Below the pieces are notes generated by a model. It did no database searches and was not told the origin of the DNA. It saw only the letters and a program-made list of their open reading frames with translations. From assembly GCF_000760295.1 (NCBI RefSeq), contig NZ_JNBA01000010.1:23220-87219 (forward strand): a stretch of DNA of 64,000 bases. The letters are read 5' to 3'. Within the stretch, counting starts at the first letter, position 1. The number at the start of each line of letters is the position of its first letter. The position numbers and the translations under genes were made by a program. This DNA comes from Prochlorococcus sp. MIT 0701 (GTDB lineage: Bacteria; Cyanobacteriota; Cyanobacteriia; PCC-6307; Cyanobiaceae). Shown piece by piece: positions 61,551-64,000 of the stretch.

Positions 61551-61772
61551 TCAACCCATGAAGTCTTTATCAATATTAAATTTAGTCCACAAGCCTTCAA
61601 GGCAAGCATCTGCTGATTTTATTGAACCCCTCTTGAAAGCATCATACGCCAAGGCCCTTTTGTGATTTAGAGCAGCCTGTTCATCCCAATCCCATGGCAG
61701 TCGTTGTTGGCCTGGTGAGATCCTATTTTTCTTACTTGTAGTTCTTGAATGACTGACTAGTCGTTTCAGCAT
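61551..61772 (-). pseudogene. Small protein or 3' part of a frameshifted gene
   Basis: From ATG 61772 the frame encodes 73 residues ending KSADACLEGLWTKFNIDKDFMG, with a basic start (MLKRLVSHSRTTSKKNR). A second frame on the same strand, open from about 61998 to 61766, encodes FEKLLPIREQLSSYSPALKEAF and similar protein-like sequence, and overlaps the first in another frame. Joining them with one frameshift would give a coherent longer protein. Both parts may also be separate small genes. No family was recognised. Confidence 0.4.
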
Positions 61773-62002
61773 GCGACTACACCAGTGGCACTTGAGAGCA
61801 GCTTTGGCGTGCGTGGCCCGTGGCATTGATCGTAAGGAAACAACCGCGGGGCAAGCAAAAGACTCTTGATCTCGAGAGTGCTTGAGCCACTACCGGCATC
61901 AAAGGCTTCTTTAAGCGCTGGAGAGTAAGAGGACAATTGTTCTCTTATTGGCAAGAGTTTCTCGAACGTTCTGGGATGGCACTGGAGCGACCAGGCTTCT
62001 CA

Positions 62003-62030
62003 GCTTGGCTTTATATATGTAATGCCAAGC
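62003..62030. repeat. 7-bp inverted repeat, with a third copy nearby
   Basis: GCTTGGC at 62003-62009 and GCCAAGC at 62024-62030 are exact inverted copies around a 14-base AT-rich loop. A third GCTTGGC occurs near 62072. The structure lies in the gap before the AT-rich membrane-protein gene. It could be a weak terminator for neighbouring transcripts or a protein-binding site. Confidence 0.3.
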
Positions 62031-62205
62031 CAGGGGCTTCAGTCAGTCAGAGAAAGGGGGTCGCTTGGCAAAGACTTTTTCTTGCCCCTTGAATATATCA
62101 ATTAAATTTCTTATCAATATTGCTTTGTTCATAAACTATACTGGCATTTATATATGCAATTAGCCTGCAACCCTGTAGACTCAGGGAGTATATTATGCTT
62201 CTGCG

Positions 62206-62916
62206 ATGAGTTCCGCCGAATCTAGTAAGATTTCAGCTAAAGCTAAAAATATTGTCAAATTGTATTTCACGTCAGTAATCGCAAGTTTTGCATTATTTCT
62301 TGTCGCAGTTTACCTTAACCCAAGCAACACAGACTTTATTCATAAAGAGGACGGGTTGCTAGAAAATCTCAGCGCTGGAATCTGCTTTGCAACATTTATC
62401 TTTGGCATTGTTCTTATACTCAGAAATTGCAGATATAAGAAAATGTTAGCAGGCATCTCTTTTGTTTCATTGCTTGGATTTTTGGACAAAATAAGTTTCG
62501 GGGGGAGAATTTTTAAAATTAAATATCCACGCATATTCGGCGTAAACATTGATGGCATTCATGATTTCCTATCCGTAGCTAAACGACTTGTCAAAAACGA
62601 GATAATAGAAATGCCTGGCAGACATTTAACTGCGATTTTTATAACAGCAATAATCCTTTCTCTAATTGCATGGACTTTGTATTCATTGATATTACGCTCA
62701 ACAATTTTGTTTAATAGTCCGTACTTAATCCTCTTCACGGCTTTTGCAATTTTTGTTGTAATTTCACAACTCATAGATTTAGAACTACTGTTTAACGATC
62801 ACAATGTTTACCTCATAACCATTGAAGAGTTGTTTGAAGCTTTTGCCGCACTTTCACTTCTCTTTGTCTGCCTTTTGGTAAAAACCGAAAGAGTTAGCGG
62901 CAATGTCCTTAAGTGA
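62206..62916 (+). CDS. Multi-pass membrane protein of unknown function
   Basis: The 236-residue AT-rich gene encodes six hydrophobic helices. Between helices it keeps acidic and polar spots: KEDGLLENLSAG after helix 1, LDKISFGGRIF with a later PRIFGVNIDGIHD, and TIEELFEAFAALS near the end. This layout resembles a family of predicted membrane proteins with an EDG start and an EISWGQRIF-type motif, here degenerate. No function is known. Its base composition differs from the housekeeping genes, which suggests transfer. A TATACT at 62137-62142 could be the -10 box. Confidence 0.6.
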   Translation: MSSAESSKISAKAKNIVKLYFTSVIASFALFLVAVYLNPSNTDFIHKEDGLLENLSAGICFATFIFGIVLILRNCRYKKMLAGISFVSLLGFLDKISFGGRIFKIKYPRIFGVNIDGIHDFLSVAKRLVKNEIIEMPGRHLTAIFITAIILSLIAWTLYSLILRSTILFNSPYLILFTAFAIFVVISQLIDLELLFNDHNVYLITIEELFEAFAALSLLFVCLLVKTERVSGNVLK

Positions 62917-62955
62917 CGCCTTGGTTTTAGCGATTTGGTTGTCAGCAATTTTCAT

Positions 62956-62986
62956 GAAAAACCCCGCATTATGACCGGGTTTTTTG
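62956..62986. terminator. Rho-independent terminator after the membrane protein gene
   Basis: AAAAACCCC and CCGGGTTTTTT pair around a loop of about 10 bases, 40 bases after the membrane protein's stop. The stem is GC-cored with A-runs on one side and T-runs on the other, so it may work in both directions. Confidence 0.7.
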
Positions 62987-63098
62987 ATGGTTAGTCGTCG
63001 AAGTTACTCAGTCTTTTTTTGCTGCAGTTGATGTGGCCTGATACCAGCAACCAGAAAAAATCCCAGATAATGAATGACCTTTTAAGTGTTCAATTCCC

Positions 63099-64000
63099 TT
63101 GCAGCACTCTGTTCGTCTCTCCTTGTCGCTGACTGGAGCTTCCGCACTTGCATTGGCATCTGCACCCTTTGTGATCCTTCCGGCTGTTGCAGAAGAGAGT
63201 GCTGCTACATGGCCGCAGCAACGAGACAAACTCGTCAAGGAGAATGAGGCGCTCAAGCAACGTATTGAGCAACTCGAGTCCCAGATCAGTAGCTCTTCTG
63301 AAAGCACAACTGATGCCTTTGATGTGCTGGATATCAACCTCAAAGACGCTGTGCAGTTCAACTGGGGCTTTCAAGGCGCCTTACAAGGAGCAGGCACACC
63401 GAACCAGGCAGGTATAGGTGCTTTTCTACCGATTGGCGTTGGTGAAAACAGCGTCTTCTTCATTGATGCTCTAGCGAATGCCAACTTCTTAGACTTCGAC
63501 GGCTATAGCAGCATCATTAATACAGAGGTTGCTGGCACCACGATCAGCACCTCAACCCGTTTGGGTTTCCGCTGGCTGAATGGTGACCGCAGCTGGATGT
63601 ACGGCATCAATGCTGGCTATGACAGCCGGCCAATCAATACAGGTAATGCTGATTCAGGTGTCACTCTCTACGACAAGGAAAGTGTCTTCTTCCAGCAGGT
63701 CGCAGCAGGTTTAGAGGCTGTATCGGATACCTGGAACTTCAATGCCTATGCCCTTATTCCAGTCGGTGATACAGAGCAGCGCCTTAACAGTCGTTATTTA
63801 GGCGGCGCTTTAGATACCTACGGCTTAGATGTTGGTTATTTCATCACGCCTGATCTCAATGCCTCTGTTGGTTATTACTACCAGCAAGGCGATCTTGATG
63901 ATGCTGATGGTTCTGGTGTGCAAGTCGCGCTGGATTATGTGATCGCTGATGGCTTAACTCTTGGCGTCAATCTCTCCCATGACGAAGCCTTTGATACAAG
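63099..64000 (+). CDS. Outer-membrane beta-barrel protein resembling inverse-autotransporter barrels (partial)
   Basis: The frame is open from TTG 63099 to the window end, 300 codons so far. A signal peptide (LSLTGASALALASAPFVILPAVA, cleavage near residue 31) is followed by a short coiled coil (residues 41-62, KLVKENEALKQRIEQLE). Next comes a barrel with repeated strands such as RLGFRWLNGDRSWMYGINAGYDS, AGLEAVSDTWNFNAYALIP and GLDVGYFITPDLNASVGYYY. This order resembles the barrel of intimin-type inverse autotransporters, but the passenger, if any, lies beyond the window. The frame's start is uncertain because no ATG or binding site is near. Confidence 0.7.
   Translation, partial: MQHSVRLSLSLTGASALALASAPFVILPAVAEESAATWPQQRDKLVKENEALKQRIEQLESQISSSSESTTDAFDVLDINLKDAVQFNWGFQGALQGAGTPNQAGIGAFLPIGVGENSVFFIDALANANFLDFDGYSSIINTEVAGTTISTSTRLGFRWLNGDRSWMYGINAGYDSRPINTGNADSGVTLYDKESVFFQQVAAGLEAVSDTWNFNAYALIPVGDTEQRLNSRYLGGALDTYGLDVGYFITPDLNASVGYYYQQGDLDDADGSGVQVALDYVIADGLTLGVNLSHDEAFDT

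Overview
The window is a stretch of chromosome from a marine picocyanobacterium, most like a low-light Prochlorococcus of the MIT9313/MIT9303 type or a close marine Synechococcus. That is an inference, from these observations: the RNA polymerase beta' subunit is split into rpoC1 and rpoC2; there is a high-light-inducible (HLI) protein, a Ycf35 gene, a cyanobacterial atp operon with both b' and b subunits, and the picocyanobacterial biotin cluster; genes are packed tightly; and many starts are GTG or TTG. No rRNA gene, tRNA, insertion sequence or CRISPR array was found.

Layout. 1-1.6 kb: the end of one gene, an outer-membrane beta-barrel protein and a possible small gene. 1.6-6.2 kb: an HtrA-type protease, rpiA, hisD (opposite strand), rpsT and tatD. 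6.2-16 kb: rpoB-rpoC1-rpoC2 behind a leader with a strong hairpin. 16-24 kb: HLI protein, rlmN, a sodium/solute symporter, a HEAT-repeat protein, a DUF2997-ycf35-ferredoxin module, an aldo/keto reductase, rsmG, a DnaJ-domain protein and a DUF3143 protein. 24-29 kb: the biotin cluster bioF-bioK-bioC-bioD, a 51-residue membrane protein and bioA, joined mostly by 4-base start/stop overlaps. 29-38 kb: a Ski2-like helicase, an MFS transporter, fumC, purB, tlyA and glnB. 38-42.5 kb: small genes, queF, ccs1-ccdA (cytochrome c maturation) and ftsW. 42.7-50 kb: a methyltransferase coupled to the ATP synthase operon (atpI-B-E-F'-F-H-A-G), closed by a perfect terminator. 50-59 kb: DUF3326 protein, alanine dehydrogenase, then nadE-nadD-GTPase-CNNM-like protein as one overlapping chain, and pepP.

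59-64 kb is different. It is visibly AT-richer and gene-poor, with long gaps. It holds a cysteine-free SUMF1/FGE-fold protein, what may be a frameshifted gene remnant, a multi-pass membrane protein and the start of an outer-membrane barrel protein that resembles an inverse-autotransporter barrel. This looks like an accessory region and is the most likely place for undescribed surface biology. The best candidates for new biology are that region, the unnamed membrane protein inside the biotin operon, the DUF2997/Ycf35/ferredoxin module, and several small genes with cysteine pairs or membrane segments.
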